DNA from: Methylocystis heyeri
GTDB taxonomy: Bacteria > Pseudomonadota > Alphaproteobacteria > Rhizobiales > Beijerinckiaceae
Length of the DNA stretch: 64,000 nucleotides
Direction of reading: 5' to 3'
NCBI RefSeq assembly: GCF_004802635.2
Contig: NZ_CP046052.1
Span: 2,666,001-2,730,000, forward strand
Both the position numbers and the translations under genes were made by a program. Position 1 is the stretch's first letter, and each line of letters begins with the position of its first letter. The notes under the pieces were generated by a model. It was not told where the DNA came from and did not search any database. It was given only the letters and a program-made list of their open reading frames with translations. Of the stretch, positions 10,001-17,682 are shown one piece after another.

Positions 10001-10974
10001 AAGGCATGTTCGCCTGGGCGGTCGTCTGCGAGGACGAAGGCAAAGAGACCGTCGCGATAGATGTTTCCGTCGCGAGATTCGAGCGCGAAGGCGAGCGCTG
10101 CGTCATAGTCCGTCTCCGGCGCGCGCGACAGCGCTTCCCGAAAGGCGCAAGCGCTCACCGTCCTGAAGTGACGGTTAAGGCCCCGTTTCTGCGCGAGTGC
10201 GGCGACGGTCAGAGCCGCAGTAGCGCCCTGGGACTGCACCGTCCAGGCCGCCAATGCCCGGTGGGCGGCGACATAGTCCGTCCATCGCTTGTCTTCGGAC
10301 ATAGCATAGAAAAAACAATCGCGGAAAGCATTCTCGACGCACTCCATCCACTCGACCATCGCTTCGATCGAGAAGGGCGGCGGCGCCGTTCGAGCCGACG
10401 CGCTTTCGCGCAACGCGCTCAGCGCGTCGCAGTGCTTCTGCGCCGTATGCACTTGGCCGTGGAGCGCTCCAATATGAATATTGTTTTGGAACGCTGGGAG
10501 CGACGACAGCCTGTCAAGCACTTCGCGCGCCACTGTCTCGGCCTTGAGCAAGCGTGTGGCCAAATCCGCCCAATGAGCCTTCCAATCGACGGGCTCAGGC
10601 GCCGGCGCCGGCCGCGAGCGGGAAGGAAGCGGCGCCGCCGTCACGATGCGCGCGGTTTCAAGAAGGATCGGCTGTTCGGCCGCGGCGGCGCTCGCAGGCG
10701 CTTCGGGGAGGGGCGAGCTTTCCGGCTTTACTGTTTCTTCGCGATCATCGCAGATGGGCGCATCGCTCTCGCCTGCCGTCACATAGCCTTTGCTGGTCTT
10801 TTCCTTGGTCAGCTTGTCGAATTCCTTCTGCGCCGCCGCGGCGCTGGCAAAAGTTTTATCCTTCGTCTGGCCATTGGTCCCGATGCGGCCGAAACGTACG
10901 GTCAAGGTCTCGCCGTCGACCCGCCCTTCCCAGAATTTGGCGGATTTATCGTCGCGATATTCGTAACGAATCAT
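7066..10974 (-). CDS. yehI: WGR-DUF4132 giant protein (YehI/MolR-like)
   Basis: A 1302-residue protein. The N-terminus is a WGR domain (residues about 1-75, with KFWEGRV and VRFGRIG), a fold found in poly(ADP-ribose) polymerases and in bacterial DNA-linked proteins. After a low-complexity linker the long helical repeat region (many Ala/Leu helices, HEAT-like) leads to the DUF4132 domain in the C-terminal third. An earlier ATG would extend the frame to 11352, but that overlaps the upstream gene; the ATG at 10974 is preferred because GAGGAG lies about 11 bases upstream and WGR starts immediately. It sits 20 bp after the DUF5682 gene and overlaps the VWA gene by 4 bases. E. coli yehI (formerly molR) is the counterpart; the old molybdate-regulator label has no support in this sequence. 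Confidence 0.85.
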   Translation of the reverse strand: MIRYEYRDDKSAKFWEGRVDGETLTVRFGRIGTNGQTKDKTFASAAAAQKEFDKLTKEKTSKGYVTAGESDAPICDDREETVKPESSPLPEAPASAAAAEQPILLETARIVTAAPLPSRSRPAPAPEPVDWKAHWADLATRLLKAETVAREVLDRLSSLPAFQNNIHIGALHGQVHTAQKHCDALSALRESASARTAPPPFSIEAMVEWMECVENAFRDCFFYAMSEDKRWTDYVAAHRALAAWTVQSQGATAALTVAALAQKRGLNRHFRTVSACAFREALSRAPETDYDAALAFALESRDGNIYRDGLFAFVLADDRPGEHALKPLAVLHEAASLSFDTRLHPEFAHLVLDAPPSQTEPCRIQRGLFQSFHGSDVTAACMAATAQAVARAHGESPTSVLEWLSRVLEENQRCDIACAILDDEAFESADGLYSRLMEKPIRAAFDLAQKTYPRRMFARLLIAYSTGRVDPAIRGRLFLLLNEIGQDVAQAIAQSLDAKAQKSLGALLDLAGESAPREAWPTVLSAPPWRAKRAKSEDIRLTLEPISTPTVIGAMAAPAPDPYRRYGALSDLKELPKQIAFAETQAPIREPWPAAEPMPAEGADAVQWVSWLGARCDALAGSESWLWGTYANMCRAVARQPEELAMLLWSRPRFMAICSVEWRLVVPEMMSRFGDKALEGLLGHLRSNPVEILPIVAAIGAPEIAPIAARAMLRLKKARDAGRDWLRAHPRTAIYNLLPQAIGAPGQAREEAEYALRWMAAAKEANAALLQEATRDYAQIEPRVEEAVKQVLTRDPLRQTPAKVAKLPAWLAPAALVSPKLRSGGALPQEAVVALLEMLSFVKSDDVYPGVAQVREACDPKSLSAFAFDLFSAWLGAGAPGKDGWAMRAMGWIGDDECARKLTPLLRKWPGESAHARAVSALDVLADIGSDVALMHLNGVAEKVKFKGLQDKAREKIAAIAEARDLTPEELADRLAPDLDLDSRGGLDLDFGERKFRVGFDEFLKPWVKDSSGARIKDLPKPNKSDDAEKAAAAQARWSTLKKDARAAAALQITRLETMLGSARRVSPEVFWTFFAAHPFIRHLAQRLVWAAYDEDGAATFFRVADDLSFTDANDDPIEIDVTAQAKGKIGLAHPIYMSDDERIGWGALFGDYEIVQPFPQLGREIFALTESEKSASEIGRFDGVEIESPRLWGMRGRGWRLGQPQDAGGIHWIERHMSLPGGEKLVAYLPFEDGIYAGAPDAGNATQKLGKIMLGEPNWYGVRRGAQAPGARTFGALDPLVASEILRDVATIAQSAGKAPA

Positions 10975-10994
10975 CGAACAGACTCCTCGAATGT

Positions 10995-13268
10995 CTAATT
11001 GAAACCCCAGCGCGCGAGCCGCTCCAGCGCCCGCGCCTCCGCATCCATCGCCTGCGCCTGGCTCTCGACGGATTTGCGCTGACGCATCCAATCGAGCGCG
11101 ATCGCTTCCGCATCGGCGGCCTCGCGGCCGCTGAGCTGCAAGATGACGCGCGCGAGAGCCTCGCGCTCGCGCGGCGGAAACCAGGCGAAGGCGCCGCGCA
11201 TCGCCGGAAGCGCGGCGAGAAACTCCTGTTGCGTCCAGCCGGCAACCAGGCCGTCGACGGCGACGAGCGCCGGCGCCGCCGTGCCAATCTCCTCGCGCGC
11301 GAGCGCGAAAAGCCCGCCGAGAAAATCGCCGAGATTTTCCGGCCGCGCACATGATTTGATCCGTGCGGCGGCCCCGTCTCCGGCGTCGCCGAAACCCATG
11401 GCGACAAGCCAGCCCAGCGCCGCGCCCGCGAGCGCCGGCGGGGTTTCGGCATTGGCGACTATGCGCTCGAAAACCTCGCGCGCGGCGGAGAGGGAAAGCG
11501 CGAGCCCGTCGCAGCCGCGCGCAAAATCGCGCGCCGCGATCACGGCGTCGATCGACGGGCGCCCGTCTCCGACCGGTCCTTCCAGCAGAAACAAAATACG
11601 CTCGAACATGGTTTGCGCCAGCGGCGCCAGCGCGCGCGTCGCACCGAAGACATCGCCGAAACGATAGAGCCGCGTCACCCGGCGGGCGGCGCGGCCGAGC
11701 GGCCCGATCTCGCGGCAGGCGGCGGCATGTTTTTCGAGTTCCACGGTGGAACTGGCCGCCTCATAGAGGCCGGCGAACAGCCCGTCCGACAGCGCCGCGG
11801 CCAGCGTATCGACATTGCCCGGCGCATCGTCGAGCCGCGCACGAAGCCGCGCCGTCGCGGCCATCGGCAGATCGCCGCCCCAGCGTGAAGCTTCGATCAC
11901 CGCCGCCATCCAATCAGAATGCTTGGCGATCTCGAATGTCTCGGTCAGGTCGCGCGCGTCGGCATGGGGCGGCCCCGCGATGCGGAGGACGCCGGGAAGC
12001 TCCAGCAGCCGCATCTGATGCAGCGTATGAGCTTTGCCCCTGCGCGTCTTGTCGCGCCAGTCAATGGCGACGAGCTTTTTCACGCGGTCGGGAGTCAGCT
12101 GATATTGGGCGAGGCGGCGTTCGAGATCTTGGATGAGCGGCGGCAGGCGAACGCCGCTCGCCAGCCGCCCCTCTTTATCGTCGCAGAGCGCGAACAGCAT
12201 TTCGACGACAATATCGTCGGCCGCCCCGGTCACCGCGCCCGATCGCGTCCAGGCGGCGGGGCCGGAGAGTCCGTCCTTCACCAGGGCCGAGAGCGCCGCG
12301 TCGAGGAGGTCGGCGCGCAAAATCGCGCGATGGCCGCGCAGATTGGCGAGGGCGCAGGCGTGGGCGCGCCAGGCGATGCGGTCGGCGGTAGAGACCGGCA
12401 GACCTTTGTCGCGCAGCGCCGCGCCGATGCGCGTCATCGCCCAGTCGGCAGCCGCCTCGAGTCCCGATTGGTAAGCGACGTTCCAATAGCCGGGCGAGGG
12501 CATGCCCGCCGCATAGCCCGAAAATGCGTCTAGCCGCGCGAAGCTGTAGGGCGTCAGATAGCTCTCCGCACGCGCCCCCTCCGGCGGCTGCGGACAGATC
12601 GGCCGCGCGCCATCCGCCTCGCCGAGAAAGCGGCGCACGCCCCCGACATGCCAGCCGCCGCAGACCAGCGCGACCGGACGACCCGCGGCTTCCTTCAGCG
12701 CCCAAGCGACATGGGCGGCCATGAATTTTTCGCGTCCCGCCTCGCGCGCGTCTTCCGCGCCGTCCGGGCGCAGCAGCTCGAAATAGGTCTCCAGCAGTTT
12801 GGGCAGGCGCGCTTCTTCCGCCTGCTCGATCAGAGCGTCCCAGGCGGCGTCCGAACCTTCCGCTCGTAGATTAACCTGCAACGCCGCATCGGCCGCATGG
12901 CGGCGCGCGAGCAGAGGATGCGGATCGGCGTAACGATTGGCGCGCTCGCCGAAATCGGGATGCCAGGCGGGGAGATCGCAAAACAGCGGCGTCGCGCCGA
13001 TCTCGAAGGCGGTCCGCAAGGCGCGCCATTCCGGCGAATAGGCGCAAAAGGGCGAATAGGAGGAGCGAGATGTCGTCTCGTCGGCGCAATAGGAGAAGAT
13101 CGCGATCGGCGGCGTATGATCGAGCCGGAGATCTTCGATATGCGGATTGAAATCCGCCGGCCCTTCGATCAGCACGTAAGCCGGCCGATGCGCGCGGATC
13201 GTCGCCTCCACATGCCGCGCGCAAGCCGGGGAGTGATGACGAACGCCGAGGAGGAGCAGAGGAGCCAT
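10995..13268 (-). CDS. yehM: DUF5682 family protein (YehM-like)
   Basis: A 757-residue protein that begins MAPLLLLGVRHHSPACARHV, typical of DUF5682. The N-terminal segment has the layout of TraB/ChaN/erythromycin-esterase-like folds: GVRHHSPAC, then LIEGPAD about 20-30 residues later, then a His-rich loop (CGGWHVGG). Those folds are metal-dependent hydrolases or their relatives, so an enzymatic role is plausible. The C-terminal half is helical and Ala-rich. Gaps of 16 bp to the AAA+ gene and 20 bp to the DUF4132 gene support a single transcript. E. coli yehM is the counterpart by content. The family assignment is firm; the biochemical role is unknown. Confidence 0.8.
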   Translation of the reverse strand: MAPLLLLGVRHHSPACARHVEATIRAHRPAYVLIEGPADFNPHIEDLRLDHTPPIAIFSYCADETTSRSSYSPFCAYSPEWRALRTAFEIGATPLFCDLPAWHPDFGERANRYADPHPLLARRHAADAALQVNLRAEGSDAAWDALIEQAEEARLPKLLETYFELLRPDGAEDAREAGREKFMAAHVAWALKEAAGRPVALVCGGWHVGGVRRFLGEADGARPICPQPPEGARAESYLTPYSFARLDAFSGYAAGMPSPGYWNVAYQSGLEAAADWAMTRIGAALRDKGLPVSTADRIAWRAHACALANLRGHRAILRADLLDAALSALVKDGLSGPAAWTRSGAVTGAADDIVVEMLFALCDDKEGRLASGVRLPPLIQDLERRLAQYQLTPDRVKKLVAIDWRDKTRRGKAHTLHQMRLLELPGVLRIAGPPHADARDLTETFEIAKHSDWMAAVIEASRWGGDLPMAATARLRARLDDAPGNVDTLAAALSDGLFAGLYEAASSTVELEKHAAACREIGPLGRAARRVTRLYRFGDVFGATRALAPLAQTMFERILFLLEGPVGDGRPSIDAVIAARDFARGCDGLALSLSAAREVFERIVANAETPPALAGAALGWLVAMGFGDAGDGAAARIKSCARPENLGDFLGGLFALAREEIGTAAPALVAVDGLVAGWTQQEFLAALPAMRGAFAWFPPREREALARVILQLSGREAADAEAIALDWMRQRKSVESQAQAMDAEARALERLARWGFN

Positions 13269-13284
13269 CGGCGCGGCGAAGGCT

Positions 13285-14373
13285 TCAGACAGTCAGAAGG
13301 TGACGCGCTGCATGCAGCGCGCGCCAGGCGTCCCCTTTGCGGGCTCCGGCGCGCTGCTCGAGATAGCGCCGCAATTTGGCGAGGTCCTCGGGATTGTCCT
13401 TGGCAGCCGCGCCGGCGAGACATTCCACGATGTCCTCCGGACGGCCGCGATCGCCGCGCAGAAAATGCCCGCGCACCCCGATGGCATGGGCGACGCTCAC
13501 CGCCTCCGCCGTGCTCATGGCGGAGGTCAGTCGCTCGATCGCGACGCCGCTCCCGTCGACGCCCGAGCGCAATTCGCGGAAGCAGGAGACCAGCACCTCG
13601 AGCACGTCGTCCTCCGGCGGCGCCGGAACGCCGGAGCGCAGCAGCAGTTTTTCCGCCTCGCGCTTGACCAGCGCCATCTCCTCGTCGGCGTCGCGAATGG
13701 GGAAGACGGTCTCGAAATTGAATCGGCGCTTCAACGCCGCCGACATGTCGTTGACGCCGCGGTCGCGCGTGTTGGCGGTGGCGATGAGATTGAAGCCCTC
13801 CGCCGCAAAGACCATGGCCTCGTCGCCGAGCTCCGGTATCGCCATCACGCGGTCGGAAAGGATCGACAAGAGGCCGTCCTGCACCTCGGCGGGACAGCGG
13901 GTGATCTCCTCGAAACGGGCGATTTTGCCCCCGCTCATCGCCCTGTGCAGCGGCGCCGGCACGAGCGCGCGCGGGGTCGGCCCCTCCGAGACCAGCAGAG
14001 CGTAATTCCAGCCATATTTGATCTGGTCCTCGGTGAGCGCGGCGCCGCCCTGGATGGTGAGCGTCGACTCGCCGCAGATCGCCGCCGCGAGCAGCTCCGA
14101 GAGCAGGCTCTTCGCCGTGCCGGGCTCGCCGATCAGCAGCAGCGCGCGCGAGGTCGCCAGCGTCACCATCGCGCGCTCTATGAGAGAGCGGGCGCAGACG
14201 ATCTTGGCGGGGCGTCCATCGCCGCCGAGGATGAAGGTCTCGACCGCGCGCAGCGACAGGCGCCAGCCCGGCGGTTTCGGAGCCTTATCGGTTCGCCGAA
14301 GCGCCTCCAGCTCCTCGAAATAGAGAGTTTCGGCGGGCGGACGCTGCCTGTCATCGGTTTTGCGGGCCACCAT
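13285..14373 (-). CDS. yehL: MoxR-type AAA+ ATPase (YehL-like)
   Basis: A 362-residue AAA+ ATPase. Walker A is GEPGTAKS at residues 82-89; it is followed by a Walker B region (KIARFEEITR, with Glu-Glu in place of Asp-Glu), sensor 1 (NLIATANTRD) and an Arg-finger region (ALKRRFNFETVFPI). MoxR-family ATPases act as chaperone-like remodellers together with VWA partners, and such a partner is encoded three genes downstream. It is the first gene of the operon: GGAGGG lies 6 bases before the ATG at 14373, and nearly 500 bp of non-coding DNA lies upstream. E. coli yehL is the counterpart. Confidence 0.88.
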   Translation of the reverse strand: MVARKTDDRQRPPAETLYFEELEALRRTDKAPKPPGWRLSLRAVETFILGGDGRPAKIVCARSLIERAMVTLATSRALLLIGEPGTAKSLLSELLAAAICGESTLTIQGGAALTEDQIKYGWNYALLVSEGPTPRALVPAPLHRAMSGGKIARFEEITRCPAEVQDGLLSILSDRVMAIPELGDEAMVFAAEGFNLIATANTRDRGVNDMSAALKRRFNFETVFPIRDADEEMALVKREAEKLLLRSGVPAPPEDDVLEVLVSCFRELRSGVDGSGVAIERLTSAMSTAEAVSVAHAIGVRGHFLRGDRGRPEDIVECLAGAAAKDNPEDLAKLRRYLEQRAGARKGDAWRALHAARHLLTV

Positions 14374-14867
14374 CGATTTCCCTCCGGGGAGAAAGCATCA
14401 GTGAAAAAGCTTGGAGCTTTATTAGCTTCGAAGTCGAAAAACTTTGCTAAAGGCTCGGGCGGACGCGTCGCGCTTCGACGGGTTCGCAGCCGCCGCGAAC
14501 GACATGATCGGCGCGTTGCGCTATCTTCACCGGCCTGCCGAGCCTTCTATCTGAGGCGCTTCGGCGGGCTCGCCGCAGCGGCCCTCGGCGACAGTGAGAA
14601 TTTTTCAATTTGAATGTTTAGGCGCGAAAAACTCCACGAAAGTTCACAAATAATACGGCTTTGCGCGAGATCGCTTCGCGATCCGAAGCGACAGCCGCAA
14701 AAAATCACTGGTGGGCATCGATTCTTGCGGCGAACGAATACGAAATGCCGCTCCAATCGAGCGGATTTCTCATAAGATCCCCAAGCCCACTGTGAACCGG
14801 GAATCTCCAACGGCAAGATGCATCCCGACAACGGGTAACCGCTGAAACGCTGATCACAGGCCAACCC
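14374..14867. other. Intergenic region upstream of the yeh-type operon and downstream of ribA
   Basis: About 494 bp with no supported gene. It should contain the promoter and leader of the five-gene operon that begins at 14373 on the minus strand and the end of the ribA transcript. The part around 14590-14700 is noticeably AT-richer than its surroundings. I see no classical hairpin with a T-tract and no riboswitch-like structure. Confidence 0.5.
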
Positions 14868-15965
14868 TCAGAAATCATGCTCGAAATAGTGACCCGCGCG
14901 GTCCCGCTTGGCCGCGATGTAGCGCACATTGTGGTCGGTGCGGCGGCCGACGATGCGATGGTCCGAAACCACGTCCAGGCCTGCGTCCTTCAGCGCCGCA
15001 ATCTTGGACGGATTGTTGGTCATGACGCGCACGCTCCGAACGCCGAGCTGCGCCAGCATGTCAGCTGCGAAGTCAAAGCCTCGTTGGTCCTGGCCATGGC
15101 CCAGGATCTCATCCGCCTCGAAGGTGTCATAGCCTCGCGCTTGCAATTCATAGGCTCGGATTTTGGTCGAGAGACCATTGCCGCGTCCTTCCTGGTCGAT
15201 ATAAAGCAAGATGCCGCCCCCGGTGGCCGCCATCTCGCCGACCGTGTGACGCAACTGATCGCCGCAATCGCATTTGAGACTGCCGAAAAGATCTCCGGTC
15301 AGGCAGGCGGAATGGAGCCGCACGCGGACCGGCTGAGATAAATCGGGTCGGCCGATAATGACCGCGACTTGATCGCGCAGTCCCTCGCCGCCTCGGAACA
15401 CAACGAATTCGGTATTCGTGGCGCCTTCCAGCGGAACCTGCGCGCGGCTGACGATGCGCAGCGCCGCGCGGCGCCCGACGCGATAGGCGTTCAAATTCAT
15501 GAGTGACACGGAGAGCAGATGGGGGAGCAGCGCCTCCGCCTCCGCGCTCGTGAGAATGATGGCCGCAGGCAAGACCATCGCCAGACGCATGAGTTCGAGA
15601 GCGCCGACGTGAAGAGGCGTCAGGCCGGCGACCGGAGCGTCGATACGCGCATCGGCTTCATAAGAAAGATGCTGCACGCGATCGACGTCGATTCGGGGCA
15701 GCGCGACACAGCCGGATTCCGATCGATCCAACCCAAGCCGGCGCAACCGCGGCGCCGAAAGGACGAGGCAGGCGGAGCCCTTCGCCGCCAGCTCGAGCTC
15801 CTCGGCGCCCGCTCTCTCCAGCGTATCTACCGCAGAAACGACGAATCGCTCCGAGCCGTGAAGGAGGACGACCGGGCGTCCAGCGCGGATCTCGGCGATG
15901 GCGCGCTCGACCTCGATCTGGCCGACTGGGGTCGGGACACGTCTATTGGACACGAAAGCTCCCAT
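14868..15965 (-). CDS. ribA: GTP cyclohydrolase II with a degenerate N-terminal RibB-like domain
   Basis: A 365-residue protein. Residues about 160-360 are GTP cyclohydrolase II: RLHSACLTGDLFGSLKCDCG holds the three zinc cysteines, followed by YIDQEGRGNGLSTKIRAYELQ shortened here to its key Gln-Glu-Gly-Arg core, and MTNNPSKI. The enzyme converts GTP to 2,5-diamino-6-ribosylamino-pyrimidinone phosphate, formate and pyrophosphate. The N-terminal 150 residues follow the RibB layout (AIAEIRAGRPVVLL) but the acidic motif needed for dihydroxybutanone-phosphate synthase (consensus DDEDRENEGD) is replaced by HGSERFVVSA, so that activity is probably lost. Start: ATG at 15965 has no clear ribosome site; GTG at 15953 has GGGAG 5 bases upstream and is a good alternative. 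It is divergent from the RibD-like gene, so it may serve a special pathway rather than housekeeping riboflavin. Confidence 0.88.
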   Translation of the reverse strand: MGAFVSNRRVPTPVGQIEVERAIAEIRAGRPVVLLHGSERFVVSAVDTLERAGAEELELAAKGSACLVLSAPRLRRLGLDRSESGCVALPRIDVDRVQHLSYEADARIDAPVAGLTPLHVGALELMRLAMVLPAAIILTSAEAEALLPHLLSVSLMNLNAYRVGRRAALRIVSRAQVPLEGATNTEFVVFRGGEGLRDQVAVIIGRPDLSQPVRVRLHSACLTGDLFGSLKCDCGDQLRHTVGEMAATGGGILLYIDQEGRGNGLSTKIRAYELQARGYDTFEADEILGHGQDQRGFDFAADMLAQLGVRSVRVMTNNPSKIAALKDAGLDVVSDHRIVGRRTDHNVRYIAAKRDRAGHYFEHDF

Positions 15966-16068
15966 CGAGCTTGTTGGACAGCTCAGAAAGGTATAATGAC
16001 TTTATCCGATAGAACAAGCATGATTTAAGCGCGCGGACAGGGCACAGGCTTCGAGGAAAGGAAACAGC
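15966..16068. promoter_or_regulatory. Divergent promoter region between ribA and the RibD-like reductase
   Basis: This 103-bp gap serves both directions. On the plus strand a consensus TATAAT lies at 15992-15997 with a weak TTGTTG 15 bases upstream (15971-15976). On the minus strand TTGTTC and TATACC are about 16 bases apart and overlap the same core. Overlapping divergent promoters would coordinate the two genes. No FMN-riboswitch-like sequence fits in the short leaders. Confidence 0.55.
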
Positions 16069-16809
16069 GTGAGGTTCGAGGGCGCAGGGGGGAACGGCGA
16101 AGGCCGGAGATCTCATCCTATCCTTGGAGACGTTTTCGCCCCTTTTCGAGAGGCGTCGCCGGATCGCCCCTTCGTGGTCGGTCAGCTCGGTCAGTCCCTT
16201 GACGGACGGATCGCCACAATCAGCGGCGAATCGCGCGACATCAGCGGCGAGGCGGCGCTGGACCATCTGCATCGCATCAGAGCTCATGTCGATGCAGTAG
16301 TGGTAGGCGCCCACACCATCGTCACAGACGATCCGCGGCTCTCGGTCCGCCGAGTCGAGGGCAAAAGTCCGGCGCGTGTGGTGATTGACCCTTCGGGTCG
16401 CCTCGACTCCACGGGAAAATGGCTAGCCGAAGACGGCGCGCGGCGCATTCTCGTCATGGACGAAAGCGCGACCGGCTCCGGCTCCGCGGAGACGATTCGC
16501 CTCCAGGCGCGCGCGGGCGTTATCCCGCCGGCCGCGATCGTCGAGGCTCTTTTCGCGAGAGGCCTGAAACGAATCCTCATCGAGGGCGGCGCCCGAACGC
16601 TCTCGACCTTCCTCGACGCTGGACGTCTCGACCGGCTGCATATGCTCGTTGCGCCGATGATAATCGGATCGGGCCGAACAGGATTGGAGCTGCAGCCGAT
16701 CGTAAGGCTGCACAGCGCGCTGCGACCCCGCGTTCAAGCCCATTTCCTGGAGGGAGGCGACGTGCTTTTCGATTGCGATTTTTCCGCATGTCATCGCTGG
16801 GAGATTTAA
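16069..16809 (+). CDS. RibD C-terminal (dihydrofolate-reductase-like) reductase
   Basis: A 246-residue protein made only of the reductase half of RibD. It has RPFVVGQLGQSLDGRIAT at the start of the fold, HLHRIRAHVDAVVVGAHTIV and DDPRLSVR (NADPH and substrate loops), LIEGGARTLSTFL and a final VLFDCDF strand. The N-terminal deaminase domain of bifunctional RibD, with its zinc-binding HAE and PCxxxG motifs, is absent. The product of GTP cyclohydrolase II is the natural substrate type, so the protein may reduce the ribosylamino chain to ribitylamino as in the archaeal/fungal order of riboflavin synthesis, or do an analogous step in another pathway. GTG start at 16069 with AGGAAAGGA upstream. It faces away from ribA across a 100-bp divergent promoter. 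Role is inferred from neighbours. Confidence 0.8.
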   Translation: MRFEGAGGNGEGRRSHPILGDVFAPFREASPDRPFVVGQLGQSLDGRIATISGESRDISGEAALDHLHRIRAHVDAVVVGAHTIVTDDPRLSVRRVEGKSPARVVIDPSGRLDSTGKWLAEDGARRILVMDESATGSGSAETIRLQARAGVIPPAAIVEALFARGLKRILIEGGARTLSTFLDAGRLDRLHMLVAPMIIGSGRTGLELQPIVRLHSALRPRVQAHFLEGGDVLFDCDFSACHRWEI

Positions 16810-16836
16810 GCTCGCCCGGCAAGGATGCTGAGGCGC

Positions 16837-17682
16837 CTAAACGGCCTGTGGCGCCTTTGCAAAAATATCGACGTGGTGGATTTCGCAAGCCGTCGATGCG
16901 CGGCGGACCCTGCGCCAGTCATCGACCGTCTCGCCTGAGACCAGCGCCGTTTCGATGACGGCCTGCGCCGAACCCTCGACCAGAGCCTCGATCAATCCGG
17001 CCTCGGATCTCCCCAGGCGCCAGGGGCTGGCGCCACAGGCGACAACATACCCGTGTCGCGCGAGGGCTTGCTGGAGCAAAGTCGCCGCCCTTGGGCCCGC
17101 GGCGGGTCCAAAGCCCTTGTCGCCCATCTGATGTTTCAAAAAGGCGTCGAGCATCGCCGCATCTGCGTGATGCTCCGGCCGCCACTGTTCCACGCCCTCA
17201 TAGGAAAGCGCTGCGTAGAAGGGAAGCCCCAGCCGCGCCAACTCATCGCAGAATTTCTCGATCCAGTCGGCAGAGACGAGATCTATGAATGCCGCCGTCG
17301 TGACGAGATCGAGCGACGCGTCAAAGACGCCGCTGCCGAGGACGGCGAGATCCGCGAGGTCGAACGAAATCTCAAGCCGGCGATCGGCCTTGTGTACTAT
17401 GAGCGGATCAAAAGATTCCACCCGATCCGCCCAATCGCTGAGCGCTGTTCGAGCCACTGCGAGCAGGGCCTCGTCATGATCGATCAGTCGCCAATGCTGC
17501 CGATACGGCAAGCGCAACGCTAGGGCGCGCAGATTCGATCCCGCGCCGCAGGCGAGGTCGAGGATCGACACAGCGGGCCGCGTGGCGAATGCGGCCTCCA
17601 CCAGAGCCTCCAGCCGCCGATTGCGCGCCGCATGATCAGCCGCTTCGCGAAGCGCGAGCCATTCGGCCGAAAAACCGCTCAT
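16837..17682 (-). CDS. Class I SAM-dependent methyltransferase
   Basis: A 281-residue protein with a Rossmann-type methyltransferase fold: motif I is ILDLACGAGSN near residue 40, followed by WRLIDHDEALL (acidic end of strand 2) and LVTTAAFIDLVS (motif IV region). Start at 17682 (MSGFSAEWLALR) is chosen because its ATG overlaps the TGA of the glycosyltransferase gene (ATGA), so translation is coupled; the longer frame from 17769 would run deep into that gene. It is the last gene of a four-gene minus-strand operon (dehydrogenase, PTPS-like, GT4, methyltransferase). The probable substrate is the operon's small-molecule product, perhaps an N- or O-methylated heterocycle or sugar. Substrate unknown. 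Confidence 0.78.
   Translation of the reverse strand: MSGFSAEWLALREAADHAARNRRLEALVEAAFATRPAVSILDLACGAGSNLRALALRLPYRQHWRLIDHDEALLAVARTALSDWADRVESFDPLIVHKADRRLEISFDLADLAVLGSGVFDASLDLVTTAAFIDLVSADWIEKFCDELARLGLPFYAALSYEGVEQWRPEHHADAAMLDAFLKHQMGDKGFGPAAGPRAATLLQQALARHGYVVACGASPWRLGRSEAGLIEALVEGSAQAVIETALVSGETVDDWRRVRRASTACEIHHVDIFAKAPQAV

Noticed and set aside
14868-16068. FMN riboswitch in front of ribA or the RibD-like gene
   Set aside because: Leaders are too short (about 60 bases or less) and I see none of the conserved RFN-element segments.
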